Assembly (NCBI RefSeq): GCF_016765615.1
Contig: NZ_JAESWA010000017.1
Span: 388,057 to 452,056 of the forward strand
Reading direction: 5' to 3'
Source of the DNA: Clostridium paridis
Lineage (GTDB): Bacteria; Bacillota; Clostridia; Clostridiales; Clostridiaceae
DNA length: 64,000 nucleotides
Part shown: piece after piece, positions 44,161 through 51,606 of the stretch
Layout: each line of letters opens with the position of its first letter
How positions within the stretch are numbered: position 1 is the first letter of the stretch
The notes under the pieces: generated by a model
What the model saw: the letters and a program-made list of their open reading frames with translations, nothing else
Told to the model about the DNA's origin: nothing
The model's database searches: none
Translations under genes and position numbers: made by a program

Positions 44161-44955
44161 TCACCTATCATTACAAATTTCATTTATCCTATTTAACTGT
44201 CTCTCAGTAGCTATAATAGCTTCATCATAGTTTTTATCCTCTACTTCGTTAAATTCTAGCGTAACTATATCTGGTTTTGCCTTACTTAATACCCACTTTA
44301 ACAGTCCATAATCTTCTTCTTTCATCTCCTCATGAGTATCCATAGGGAACCCATCTTTGTCATAACCTGAGCCATTTATATGAATTTCCTTTACTCTATC
44401 AAGTTTTAAGTTATCTAGATAATCATATATGTCAAATCCTCGAAACTTTGCAGTTAGCTTTGCATGGGTAATATCAAGTAAAAAGAATACATCATTATCA
44501 ATGAGGAGTTTATTAATTTGATCTGGTTCATTAAATGGATAAAGATCATAATCACTACGATCACTTGGTGTATCAGGTGAATTCTCAACTAATAAAGGCA
44601 CAGATAAATTCTTTTTGAATATTTGTATGTTTTTACCCATTCTATTATAAATATTAACCTCACTCATACCTTCAAACATATCTTCATTTCTAATAGCTAA
44701 ATGAAATCCATAATGAGGAGAACCACACTTATTTATAATTTCATTGGCACTCTTAAAGTCTATCATTTCTAAACTTTGAGTTCCTGCATTCTCAAAATAT
44801 CCTAAACCATGAACTAAAATCGGACGCAAAGAACGCATAGTCGAAAACTCTTTATTAAAGTTACCAAAGGCGCCTGACTTAATATAATCTACATTTACTG
44901 CATCTTTTTCAAGAAGTACTTTTAAGGCTCTTGACCAATTACAACCAATCTTCAT
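44161..44955 (-). CDS. DUF692 family protein (multinuclear non-heme iron enzyme type)
   Basis: A 264-residue TIM-barrel protein. Matching DUF692 positions are His 49 (LVHG), His 85 (FHLA), Glu 124-Asn 125 (LLVENSP), Asp 161 and His 164 (FLLDITHAK), FRGFDIYDYL at 171-180, His 192 (VKEIHINGSG), Asp 207-x-His 209 (MDTHEE) and Glu 234 (VTLEF). In characterised members (MbnB, TglH and others) such residues hold two or three iron atoms, and the enzymes modify peptide cysteines. It is shorter than usual at the N-terminus. It is first of three genes; the next begins 5 bp after its stop. AAGGGAG precedes the ATG. Confidence 0.72.
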   Translation of the reverse strand: MKIGCNWSRALKVLLEKDAVNVDYIKSGAFGNFNKEFSTMRSLRPILVHGLGYFENAGTQSLEMIDFKSANEIINKCGSPHYGFHLAIRNEDMFEGMSEVNIYNRMGKNIQIFKKNLSVPLLVENSPDTPSDRSDYDLYPFNEPDQINKLLIDNDVFFLLDITHAKLTAKFRGFDIYDYLDNLKLDRVKEIHINGSGYDKDGFPMDTHEEMKEEDYGLLKWVLSKAKPDIVTLEFNEVEDKNYDEAIIATERQLNRINEICNDR

Positions 44956-44995
44956 ATTTTCATCTCCCTTAATCCACTTTAAAAAGTTTTAAGCT

Positions 44996-45163
44996 TTACT
45001 TGTTTTTCTTTTTATAATTATATCCCAATAGAATAAATGCGCATGTTAAACATATATAAGCAAGTCCCATTAATATCTGACTTTCTAAAAAGTAAATAAT
45101 TGATGAAACTCCAAATAAAATTCCAGAGAAAAAATATAAATAGTGTGTAATATTCTTTTTCAT
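44996..45163 (-). CDS. Small membrane protein (55 residues)
   Basis: Two hydrophobic helices (about 8-25 and 30-48) and a basic end (YNYKKKNK). The ATG at 45163 has GGGAG 8 nt upstream. A competing frame over the same DNA (45018-45206) has no ribosome site and is rejected. It is 42 bp behind another small membrane protein gene. Function unknown. Confidence 0.6.
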   Translation of the reverse strand: MKKNITHYLYFFSGILFGVSSIIYFLESQILMGLAYICLTCAFILLGYNYKKKNK

Positions 45164-45205
45164 ATAGCTCACTCCCATAAAAGTTCTTAACTTCTAATAC
45201 ATACA

Positions 45206-45469
45206 CTACATAAATTTATAAATATAAACAGCTACAAACAAAGTAATTGTCCATAATGAATATGTGCAAAAGCTAATAAGTTTCATTTTTTTATCTTCTG
45301 CTTTAATGTCAAATTTCATTACATTAATCTGTGCTCTAAATATAACCATTGCTGTTAAAACAAATAGCATTACCCAAAATGGTATTAAATTAGCACAAAA
45401 CAAAAAATTAATTATTGTTGAAATAATAACCACAAAATAAAATGTATAAAACATTTTAATATTAGTCAC
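45206..45469 (-). CDS. Small membrane protein (87 residues)
   Basis: Three hydrophobic segments with a basic loop (FDIKAEDKKMKL, about 55-66). The GTG at 45469 is 7 nt from GGGGG; an ATG at 45475 is too close to it. Probably co-transcribed with the next small membrane protein gene. Family not recognised. Confidence 0.6.
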   Translation of the reverse strand: MTNIKMFYTFYFVVIISTIINFLFCANLIPFWVMLFVLTAMVIFRAQINVMKFDIKAEDKKMKLISFCTYSLWTITLFVAVYIYKFM

Positions 45470-45519
45470 ACCCATTCCCCCAATCTATATACATACTTAT
45501 TTAAATATCTTCTTAATAA

Positions 45520-45996
45520 TCACCTACAGTAAAAAGACTTATTATCTATGGCTCTCATAGTAGCAAGAATTCCATCTAAATGATCATACTCATGTTGTAG
45601 TAATTCTGATAAGTCTCCTTCTAATTCTATTTTTCTATCATTAAAATCTATATCCATAAATTCAATTACACATCTTTTATGTCTTTCAACCTTAACTAAT
45701 AGCTTTGGAAAGGACATGCAATCATCCATTACTTCCATCATCTCATCATCTTTAAAGCTTAAAACTGGATTTATAAAAACCACTGGTTTATCTATATACA
45801 TATAAATCAATCTCTTAAACACACCTATTTGAGGAGCTGCAATTGCTCTTCCTACCCCATACTTTTTTCTAAAATCCATAAGGGTATCATGTAGATCACT
45901 CACAACTTCTTTGATACTTTCTAATTCTTTTTCTTCTATAACTGAACTAACATCATATAAATTTTCATTTCCTAACAATAATATTTCTCTAATCAT
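45520..45996 (-). CDS. def: Peptide deformylase
   Basis: A 158-residue deformylase that removes formyl groups from new proteins. Motif 1 is VGRAIAAPQIG (48-58). Motif 3 is LLQHEYDHLDG with metal ligands His 135 and His 139 and catalytic Glu 136. Motif 2 carries the metal Cys 93, but reads DDCMSFP instead of the usual EGCLSxP. The divergence suggests an accessory deformylase rather than the main one. The upstream GAGGCAG is a moderate ribosome site. Confidence 0.87.
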   Translation of the reverse strand: MIREILLLGNENLYDVSSVIEEKELESIKEVVSDLHDTLMDFRKKYGVGRAIAAPQIGVFKRLIYMYIDKPVVFINPVLSFKDDEMMEVMDDCMSFPKLLVKVERHKRCVIEFMDIDFNDRKIELEGDLSELLQHEYDHLDGILATMRAIDNKSFYCR

Positions 45997-46044
45997 AACT
46001 ACTGCCTCAATTCTCCCCTAATGAATATTTTAAGAAAACATGAA

Positions 46045-46434
46045 TTATTTAATTTCTGCAAAAATTTCATGTATATTTCCATCTGGGTCTGCAAATAGAG
46101 CTGTTCTTTGATTCCAAGGCATATCTTGTGGTTCATGAATAGAAGTTGCACCTTTAGAGATTAATTTCTTAAATGATTCATCAACATCTTTCGGATCTTC
46201 ACATGGGAAAGCAAGTTCAAATCCCTGTCCAAATGACTCTTTTCTATATTCACTACTATAAACATACATAACATCTCTCATACAAATAGCAAATCTTACC
46301 CCATCGTTTTCAAATTCAACATAGTTACCCAGGTCATTTTCAATTCTAAATCCGAGAACTTGATTATAAAAATTTTTCATTTTATCAATATCATTTGTCC
46401 AAATCGTAATAAGATTAATTTTTGCTTTCATCAT
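46045..46434 (-). CDS. VOC family (glyoxalase-like) protein
   Basis: A 129-residue vicinal oxygen chelate protein. It has the pattern 'LITIWTNDIDKMKNFYNQVLGF' at the start and 'AVFADPDGNIHEIF'-type ending (TALFADPDGNIHEIFAEIK). AAAGGTG lies 7 nt before the ATG. It may be a lyase, dioxygenase or drug-binding protein; the substrate is unknown. Confidence 0.85.
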   Translation of the reverse strand: MMKAKINLITIWTNDIDKMKNFYNQVLGFRIENDLGNYVEFENDGVRFAICMRDVMYVYSSEYRKESFGQGFELAFPCEDPKDVDESFKKLISKGATSIHEPQDMPWNQRTALFADPDGNIHEIFAEIK

Positions 46435-46573
46435 ATATTTTCACCTTTCTTGATTTAACATGTAGTTTGCTTTATTTTACAATTGTCTATTTTATTTAAT
46501 TATACTTAATGACAGTATTAATTTCAAATTTTTAGCATTACTGTATATATATGAGCTCCGTTAAAATTAAAAG

Positions 46574-46600
46574 CCAGTAATACACATTAGGCATTACTGG
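46574..46600 (-). terminator. Terminator of the sigma/DUF4179 operon
   Basis: An 8-bp stem CCAGTAAT / ATTACTGG with an 11-nt loop. CTTTTAATTTT follows on the - strand. Confidence 0.7.
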
Positions 46601-46611
46601 TTTTTAACTTT

Positions 46612-47997
46612 CTATTTACTTAAGTCAACTTCTATTGCTTTATCTTCGTAAATTTTGTATATATTATCTAAATATTTGTCATCATTTCCTACATTAAATG
46701 ATATATGATAGTTCTTATCTTTTCCAAAATACTTATTAAACTTTAATATAAATTTCTCATTATTTATGTTTTGGTTTATTAGCTTCCTACTTTCAGGATT
46801 CATATTGCTAGCCTTAGAATTATTGCTGTCGTTCTTTACTAATAGCAGCCTATCTAATAAGTCAGCTCTTAAATATCCCTTTATATTTACTGTAACCTCT
46901 ACATAATCTCCCTTATCCTCTATTGACTCAATATCTAATGACCCGTTCTCACCTTTATAAAGGGAAACATCTTTACTTCCAATAGCATAACTTTTTCCAA
47001 TCATAGTATTATAAGAATCATTTGATATCTCATATGGAATAATTTTCATTTTACTAGGTAACTTGCCATTTAATTTATATCCATAATAAACTTCTGAAAG
47101 ATTATCTGCATTAATCCACTTATTTACGCCATAATTACTTGATAAGGATAGTAGTTTATTATTTTCATCAAGAACAATATAATTAATATAAGCATTTGGG
47201 TTTTCCTTATCATTAATGTTTTCTTTAGAAGTAATATCTAACTCAATAGGTGACAATGTAATATTTTTTATATTAAAATCTCCTATATCTAATTTATCTC
47301 CTTTATTAACATCCATAGTCTTAGTATCTTTTGCTAACTCTTCACTATCAACATTAATATCAAAATTCCATTTTCCTTCATTATTTGATATATTATAGAT
47401 ATTCCATTTAAAATTGAATGTCTTGGGAAGCTCTTTTCCCACTCTCATAACTAACATATTTCCAGACCAGTTCTTATTGTCATCTTGAACCAAATATTCT
47501 TCTGAGGATATTCCCCCGTAATCAACAAGATCTTTATCATCTATTTTCATTTCATTTCCCCAAATGCCTGGCTTTTGTTCTCCTGTTTTATCCGAATTTA
47601 TGTTATAAAATATTCTAATGGTATGAGCATCTGATATTATATTTTCAATACTAACAGTGTATCCACTATCATTTACTTTTTTATCTAAAATTTTTGAATA
47701 GAGATCAATCTTCTCAGGGGCTTCTCCTTTTTCCTCAAAAGACTTAAGTAAGTCTAACACCTTTGCATAAACATTATACTTTACTCCTAGAGATACTGAT
47801 ATTATTATGGCAAGCCCAGCTACAAAAGCAAACTTTCTAATGTTAAATCTTTTTTTCATATTAGACTCAAATTGTAGTTCTTCTTTTATATCTTCTTTCA
47901 TTATCATGCCTAAAGTTGCTTCTACTCTTTTATTTACTTTTTCACTTATTTCATCATTTGACTTATTTTCTTTTATAAGTTTATCTATGTTATCCAT
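46612..47997 (-). CDS. DUF4179 membrane protein, likely anti-sigma factor
   Basis: A 461-residue protein: cytoplasmic N-terminus (1-50), one membrane helix (about 53-73), and a large extracytoplasmic region with the DUF4179 domain (about 95-190, containing 'GYTVSIENIISDAHTIRIFYNI'). It is 2 bp downstream of a sigma-factor gene and has its own GGAGG within that gene's end. DUF4179 proteins so placed act as transmembrane partners of ECF sigma factors. There is no zinc-type anti-sigma motif, so the mode of binding is unknown. Confidence 0.82.
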   Translation of the reverse strand: MDNIDKLIKENKSNDEISEKVNKRVEATLGMIMKEDIKEELQFESNMKKRFNIRKFAFVAGLAIIISVSLGVKYNVYAKVLDLLKSFEEKGEAPEKIDLYSKILDKKVNDSGYTVSIENIISDAHTIRIFYNINSDKTGEQKPGIWGNEMKIDDKDLVDYGGISSEEYLVQDDNKNWSGNMLVMRVGKELPKTFNFKWNIYNISNNEGKWNFDINVDSEELAKDTKTMDVNKGDKLDIGDFNIKNITLSPIELDITSKENINDKENPNAYINYIVLDENNKLLSLSSNYGVNKWINADNLSEVYYGYKLNGKLPSKMKIIPYEISNDSYNTMIGKSYAIGSKDVSLYKGENGSLDIESIEDKGDYVEVTVNIKGYLRADLLDRLLLVKNDSNNSKASNMNPESRKLINQNINNEKFILKFNKYFGKDKNYHISFNVGNDDKYLDNIYKIYEDKAIEVDLSK

Positions 47998-47999
47998 TA

Positions 48000-48542
48000 T
48001 TAAACCTCCTTGAGCATGTGATAAAGATTTTGCCTAGCTCTTGATAATCTAGATTTAACAGTACCAGCTGATATCTCCAAAACATTTACAATTTCTTCCA
48101 CTGTCATATCTTGATAATAATAAAGTTCAATAATTACCCTATGTTTATGTGATAAGTTATCTAATGCTGCTTTAATATCTAGATTTTCATACTTATCATT
48201 AAATTCTATCAGCTCAAAATCATTTTTATCTACAACGATAACCTTTGAACTCTTTCTTAATATGGAGTTACATTCATTCACTAAAATTTTAAGCAGCCAA
48301 CTTTTAAAAACCATTGGATTTTTAAGTGTATTCATATGCTTATATGCTTTAAGTATAGCTTCTGACATAGCATCAGCCACATCCTCTTCATCTCTTAAAA
48401 TACACATAGCTACTGAGTTCATATCCTTTTTATAAAATCTAATAAGATCACAAAAACTCTCTTTATCTCCAGCTATAGCATTATTTACTTTGTGAAATAT
48501 AGAATCAATTTTTTCAGTCTTTCCTATTAAACTTAACTTCAT
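48000..48542 (-). CDS. ECF-type RNA polymerase sigma factor
   Basis: A 180-residue sigma-70 family factor. Region 2 is at about 15-85 ('DEEDVADAMSEAILKAYKHM' and 'MVFKSWLLKILVNECNSIL'), and region 4 at about 110-165 ('LSHKHRVIIELYYYQDMTVEEI', split by a turn, then 'SAGTVKSRLSRARQNLYHML'). The ATG at 48542 is chosen for AAGGGGG just upstream. Its target genes are unknown; the paired DUF4179 gene should control it. Confidence 0.9.
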   Translation of the reverse strand: MKLSLIGKTEKIDSIFHKVNNAIAGDKESFCDLIRFYKKDMNSVAMCILRDEEDVADAMSEAILKAYKHMNTLKNPMVFKSWLLKILVNECNSILRKSSKVIVVDKNDFELIEFNDKYENLDIKAALDNLSHKHRVIIELYYYQDMTVEEIVNVLEISAGTVKSRLSRARQNLYHMLKEV

Positions 48543-48622
48543 GTTTACCCCCTTGTTTTTCACATTTCATAAATAAGATGCTAAAGATTTAGCTTTGGTT
48601 CCATTTATTTATAAAATAAAAA

Positions 48623-48647
48623 AGCTATCCTATTAACTAGGACAGCT
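48623..48647 (-). terminator. Terminator of dcd
   Basis: Stem AGCTATCCT / AGGACAGCT with one mismatch, followed on the - strand by TTTTTTATTTT. Confidence 0.75.
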
Positions 48648-48670
48648 CTAAAATCCTTGTTTTGTTTAAC

Positions 48671-49192
48671 TTATTTCTCAAAATCCTTATATAACAAGCT
48701 TGGTTGTATTCCTTCATTGTCTTGGTATTTACCACTTGAATAATGGTCATATTCCCCTTCTATTGCATGGTAATATATTTGGCATATATCTACATCTGGA
48801 TATATTCTTATAGGTTGAATGCAATGAATTTCTAATGTCCAATACCCCTTAAACCCAACATCACCAAACCCTGCAGTTACATGAACAAAAAGACCTAGTC
48901 TACCTACAGAGGATCTTCCTTCAAGCATTGGAACATATTTATCAGTTTCTGTATATTCCTTTGTTCTTCCTAAGTATAACTTATTAGGCTCTAATACTAA
49001 TCCTTTCTTAGGAATTATAAGGCTTTTACACTTATTTTCTTTTTTCATATCTAATGATACTTCTTCATATATAAGAAGTTCATTATGTAACTTAAGATTA
49101 TAGCTATTAGGATTCAGCTGTTTTTCATTGAAAGGTTCTATTTTAATTTCATTGCCTAGCTTGGCTTTTATTTCTCTTCCTGATAATATCAT
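48671..49192 (-). CDS. dcd: dCTP deaminase
   Basis: A 173-residue protein, the standard length of Dcd, which makes dUTP from dCTP. Conserved blocks are ILSGREIKAKLGN, LNPNSYNLKLH, 'VPMLEGRSSVGRLGLFVHVT' with the catalytic Glu, and 'AGFGDVGFKGYWTLEI'. The ATG at 49192 has GGGAGG 9 nt upstream; an upstream start would add 6 residues. Confidence 0.93.
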   Translation of the reverse strand: MILSGREIKAKLGNEIKIEPFNEKQLNPNSYNLKLHNELLIYEEVSLDMKKENKCKSLIIPKKGLVLEPNKLYLGRTKEYTETDKYVPMLEGRSSVGRLGLFVHVTAGFGDVGFKGYWTLEIHCIQPIRIYPDVDICQIYYHAIEGEYDHYSSGKYQDNEGIQPSLLYKDFEK

Positions 49193-49311
49193 AAAAATTG
49201 CCTCCCGCATTCTACATAAAAAATCTTAACTCAATTATACATAAATGTAATCGTTTTTTCAAATATTTAACAATATTTTTTTAATAGCAATGTTTATAAT
49301 CTACTATATTT

Positions 49312-49339
49312 TAGGAGAACTCATTTTAAAGTTCTCCTA
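49312..49339 (-). terminator. Terminator of the zinc-ribbon gene
   Basis: A 10-bp perfect stem TAGGAGAACT / AGTTCTCCTA with an 8-nt loop, and AT-rich sequence after it on the - strand. Confidence 0.7.
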
Positions 49340-49376
49340 ATTGAATTTTTAGATGAATACTAATTAAAATGTTTTA

Positions 49377-50030
49377 TTACTTAGTATTGTTTTTAACGTC
49401 TATATATGCCTCTTCAAAACTTTGATAAACTTTATTTGATAAATTAAAATTAGCTTCATCAATTACCTTTCTAAAAAACTGCCCCATCTGTGTTGTAGCC
49501 ATTTTACCTGTAATTAAAATTGGCATTGAGAATTTCCATGATTCAACTACTTTTTCTTTCTGTCTGTGCGGATACCTAATTACCCACCTACCTACTCTAA
49601 GCGAATGTTCATTTCCTGTCATCTTTCCTTGATTCATTGCTTCTACATCATATCCCCAAAGATTTCCGAATGCAAATGAGCATTCTGGACAATCAAGAGG
49701 TCCGCCACCAAGTTCATTTCCACAAGTTTTACACTTAACCATTTTCATTGCTGAATCAACAATTGTCCATGAATGCTTATCTATTTCTTCAATTATTACT
49801 TCAGCAAGTATCTTTTCATCATTACTACCTGATAATATACATTCTTTTTCTATTAACTCTTTCCAATCTAATATCCATAAATCCTCAATTGTGTTATAGC
49901 ACTCTAAGCAACTTTTATAATTTCGACCTAAAGGTGCTCCACAACTTTTACATACCTTAACCTCATTAGGACGTTGATATACTCGTCCTCCCGATGGTCT
50001 TTCAGGAAAGTCTTTATATAATCCTTTCAT
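49377..50030 (-). CDS. Protein with two zinc-ribbon motifs, unknown function
   Basis: A 217-residue protein. Two four-cysteine ribbons are seen: CKSCG-x8-CLECY at about 27-44 and CKTCG-x8-CPECS at about 100-117. A mixed C-terminal region (about 120-217) follows, with 'VGRWVIRYPHRQKEKVVESW'. It may bind nucleic acid or protein. AGAGGTTG precedes the ATG. Family not recognised. Confidence 0.7.
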   Translation of the reverse strand: MKGLYKDFPERPSGGRVYQRPNEVKVCKSCGAPLGRNYKSCLECYNTIEDLWILDWKELIEKECILSGSNDEKILAEVIIEEIDKHSWTIVDSAMKMVKCKTCGNELGGGPLDCPECSFAFGNLWGYDVEAMNQGKMTGNEHSLRVGRWVIRYPHRQKEKVVESWKFSMPILITGKMATTQMGQFFRKVIDEANFNLSNKVYQSFEEAYIDVKNNTK

Positions 50031-50140
50031 TGGCTCAACCTCTTTTCTTCTGTAACACTAATAATCCAAAGTTCTTTATTAGTATAAACCATTACGTTAG
50101 GTCAAACTCAATATTTATTTAATACTTATTTCCTCTATTT

Positions 50141-50686
50141 TTATAAAATTATCTCATACAACTTAAACCAAATTAGATGCGGTATGTTTAACCCTAAATC
50201 TACTGTTCCAACATATTTATAACCACACTTTTCATATAAAGCAATAGCAGGTTTATTATGAATTGAAACATCCAATCTAATAGATTTCATTTTCTCTTCT
50301 ATACTATAACTTTTAGCAAAATCCATTAGCTTTTTGCCTACACCATTTTTCATATACTTTGGATGAACAACGAAAGTATGTATAACAATAATATCTTTAT
50401 AAGCAGCTTCGATTCCCCATGTTACATCCCTGTATGCCTCTTCTGGCTCATGGCTAAGTATTACAGAGCCTGCAATCTTATTATTTACTCTCAGTACAAA
50501 TAAAGTTCCTGCTTTAATTCCATCTGCAGCAGTTTCTCTAATTGGATATATTCCTTTAATCCATCCAGGATAATTTATCCCGCTTTCTAAATAATCATTT
50601 AAATCATCATAGAGACGTTCTAGCTCATCTATATCATTTTCAGTTCCTTTTTCTATTTTATAATCCGTTGCGTTTAAATCTATCAT
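50141..50686 (-). CDS. GNAT family N-acetyltransferase
   Basis: A 181-residue acetyltransferase. The acetyl-CoA motif is 'VVHPKYMKNGVGKKLMDFAK' with the Q/RxxGxG-type loop as KNGVGK. The end is 'NKPAIALYEKCGYKYVGTV', typical of GNAT. Substrate unknown. AGGAG lies 10 nt before the ATG. Confidence 0.88.
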   Translation of the reverse strand: MIDLNATDYKIEKGTENDIDELERLYDDLNDYLESGINYPGWIKGIYPIRETAADGIKAGTLFVLRVNNKIAGSVILSHEPEEAYRDVTWGIEAAYKDIIVIHTFVVHPKYMKNGVGKKLMDFAKSYSIEEKMKSIRLDVSIHNKPAIALYEKCGYKYVGTVDLGLNIPHLIWFKLYEIIL

Positions 50687-50710
50687 CTTTATAATTCTCC
50701 TAGTAGATAT

Positions 50711-50956
50711 CTATTTATAAGTTTTTTTTCTTCGAATAAGCATAATAAATGCTGTTAATAGAACCGCTAAAATAATCGAAGGAATAATATTTTGATTAAA
50801 GGTCCTAACATAATATTCTCTAAGTTTGTCCCAAATTGTCACCCCTTCTACCCAGTGAATTGCTGCAAAAACTGTACTTTTAACATATCCAACTATAAGA
50901 TATGTACATAGTAATGAACTAATAAAAGTAACTATAACTTTCAAACTATATCTCAA
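50711..50956 (-). CDS. Small membrane protein (81 residues)
   Basis: Two hydrophobic helices (about 5-25 and 57-73) joined by an extracytoplasmic loop, with a basic end RRKKTYK. The start is TTG with GAGGTG 6 nt upstream. It lies 16 bp after another membrane protein gene on the same strand, so they form a unit. Function unknown. Confidence 0.6.
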   Translation of the reverse strand: MRYSLKVIVTFISSLLCTYLIVGYVKSTVFAAIHWVEGVTIWDKLREYYVRTFNQNIIPSIILAVLLTAFIMLIRRKKTYK

Positions 50957-50972
50957 AGCTTACACCTCACTA

Positions 50973-51425
50973 TTAAAGTTTCATATATTCTTGTTCACTC
51001 TTTACTTTCACTATGCTAGTTATTAATACATATCCGAAAATAATCTGAAAAATTGCTAAAAAGTCACTTTTAATTAATAAAAGACGTAATATTGGATATG
51101 TGAAGGTTTGTTTAAAAAAGTTAATTGGACTATATGCCAAAAATAACCCAAGTGAAAAATAAAGTGATGGCAATCCTAAGAAGATAAATTTAGGTAAATT
51201 AACTCTTAACCTTCCTTCTTTCCTTATCTCTAATAAAAATCTTTCAACTCCAAGTAATACTCCTAATCCGATAAATAGTACACTTGACCAAATTAATATT
51301 GGAATCACATTGAAGGTTACCTTACTTTCTTTATCTAATGATATAAATAACTTGCTTGAAAATAAAATATAACATGCAAATATTAGGGCGTAGATAAGAT
51401 ACATTAACCAGCTTTTCTTTTTCAT
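50973..51425 (-). CDS. Membrane protein of unknown function
   Basis: A 150-residue protein with four hydrophobic segments (about 8-25, 37-58, 78-100, 118-140). The ATG at 51425 has TAGGAG upstream; an earlier start would add 6 residues. Paired with the next small membrane protein gene. Family not recognised. Confidence 0.65.
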   Translation of the reverse strand: MKKKSWLMYLIYALIFACYILFSSKLFISLDKESKVTFNVIPILIWSSVLFIGLGVLLGVERFLLEIRKEGRLRVNLPKFIFLGLPSLYFSLGLFLAYSPINFFKQTFTYPILRLLLIKSDFLAIFQIIFGYVLITSIVKVKSEQEYMKL

Positions 51426-51586
51426 TTTTACTCCTACTTTCAATTTTATTATTAGCTATTTATAAATCCTATGCTACAATAACCTGATAAATACATCTTA
51501 CGTAACCCGCTTATATAATATTTTCTTAATTATACATAAAATAACAATACTTTTCAAATATTTTACATTAGGATTTTGTAAAAAAA

Positions 51587-51606
51587 CAGGAGCCTGCTGA
51601 CTCCTG
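51587..51606 (-). terminator. Terminator of topB
   Basis: A 6-bp stem CAGGAG / CTCCTG with an 8-nt loop. A run of seven T follows on the - strand. Confidence 0.8.

Noticed and set aside
45018..45206. An alternative 62-codon frame overlapping the 55-residue membrane protein
   Set aside because: No ribosome binding site, whereas the overlapping frame has GGGAG at good spacing and a coherent two-helix protein.
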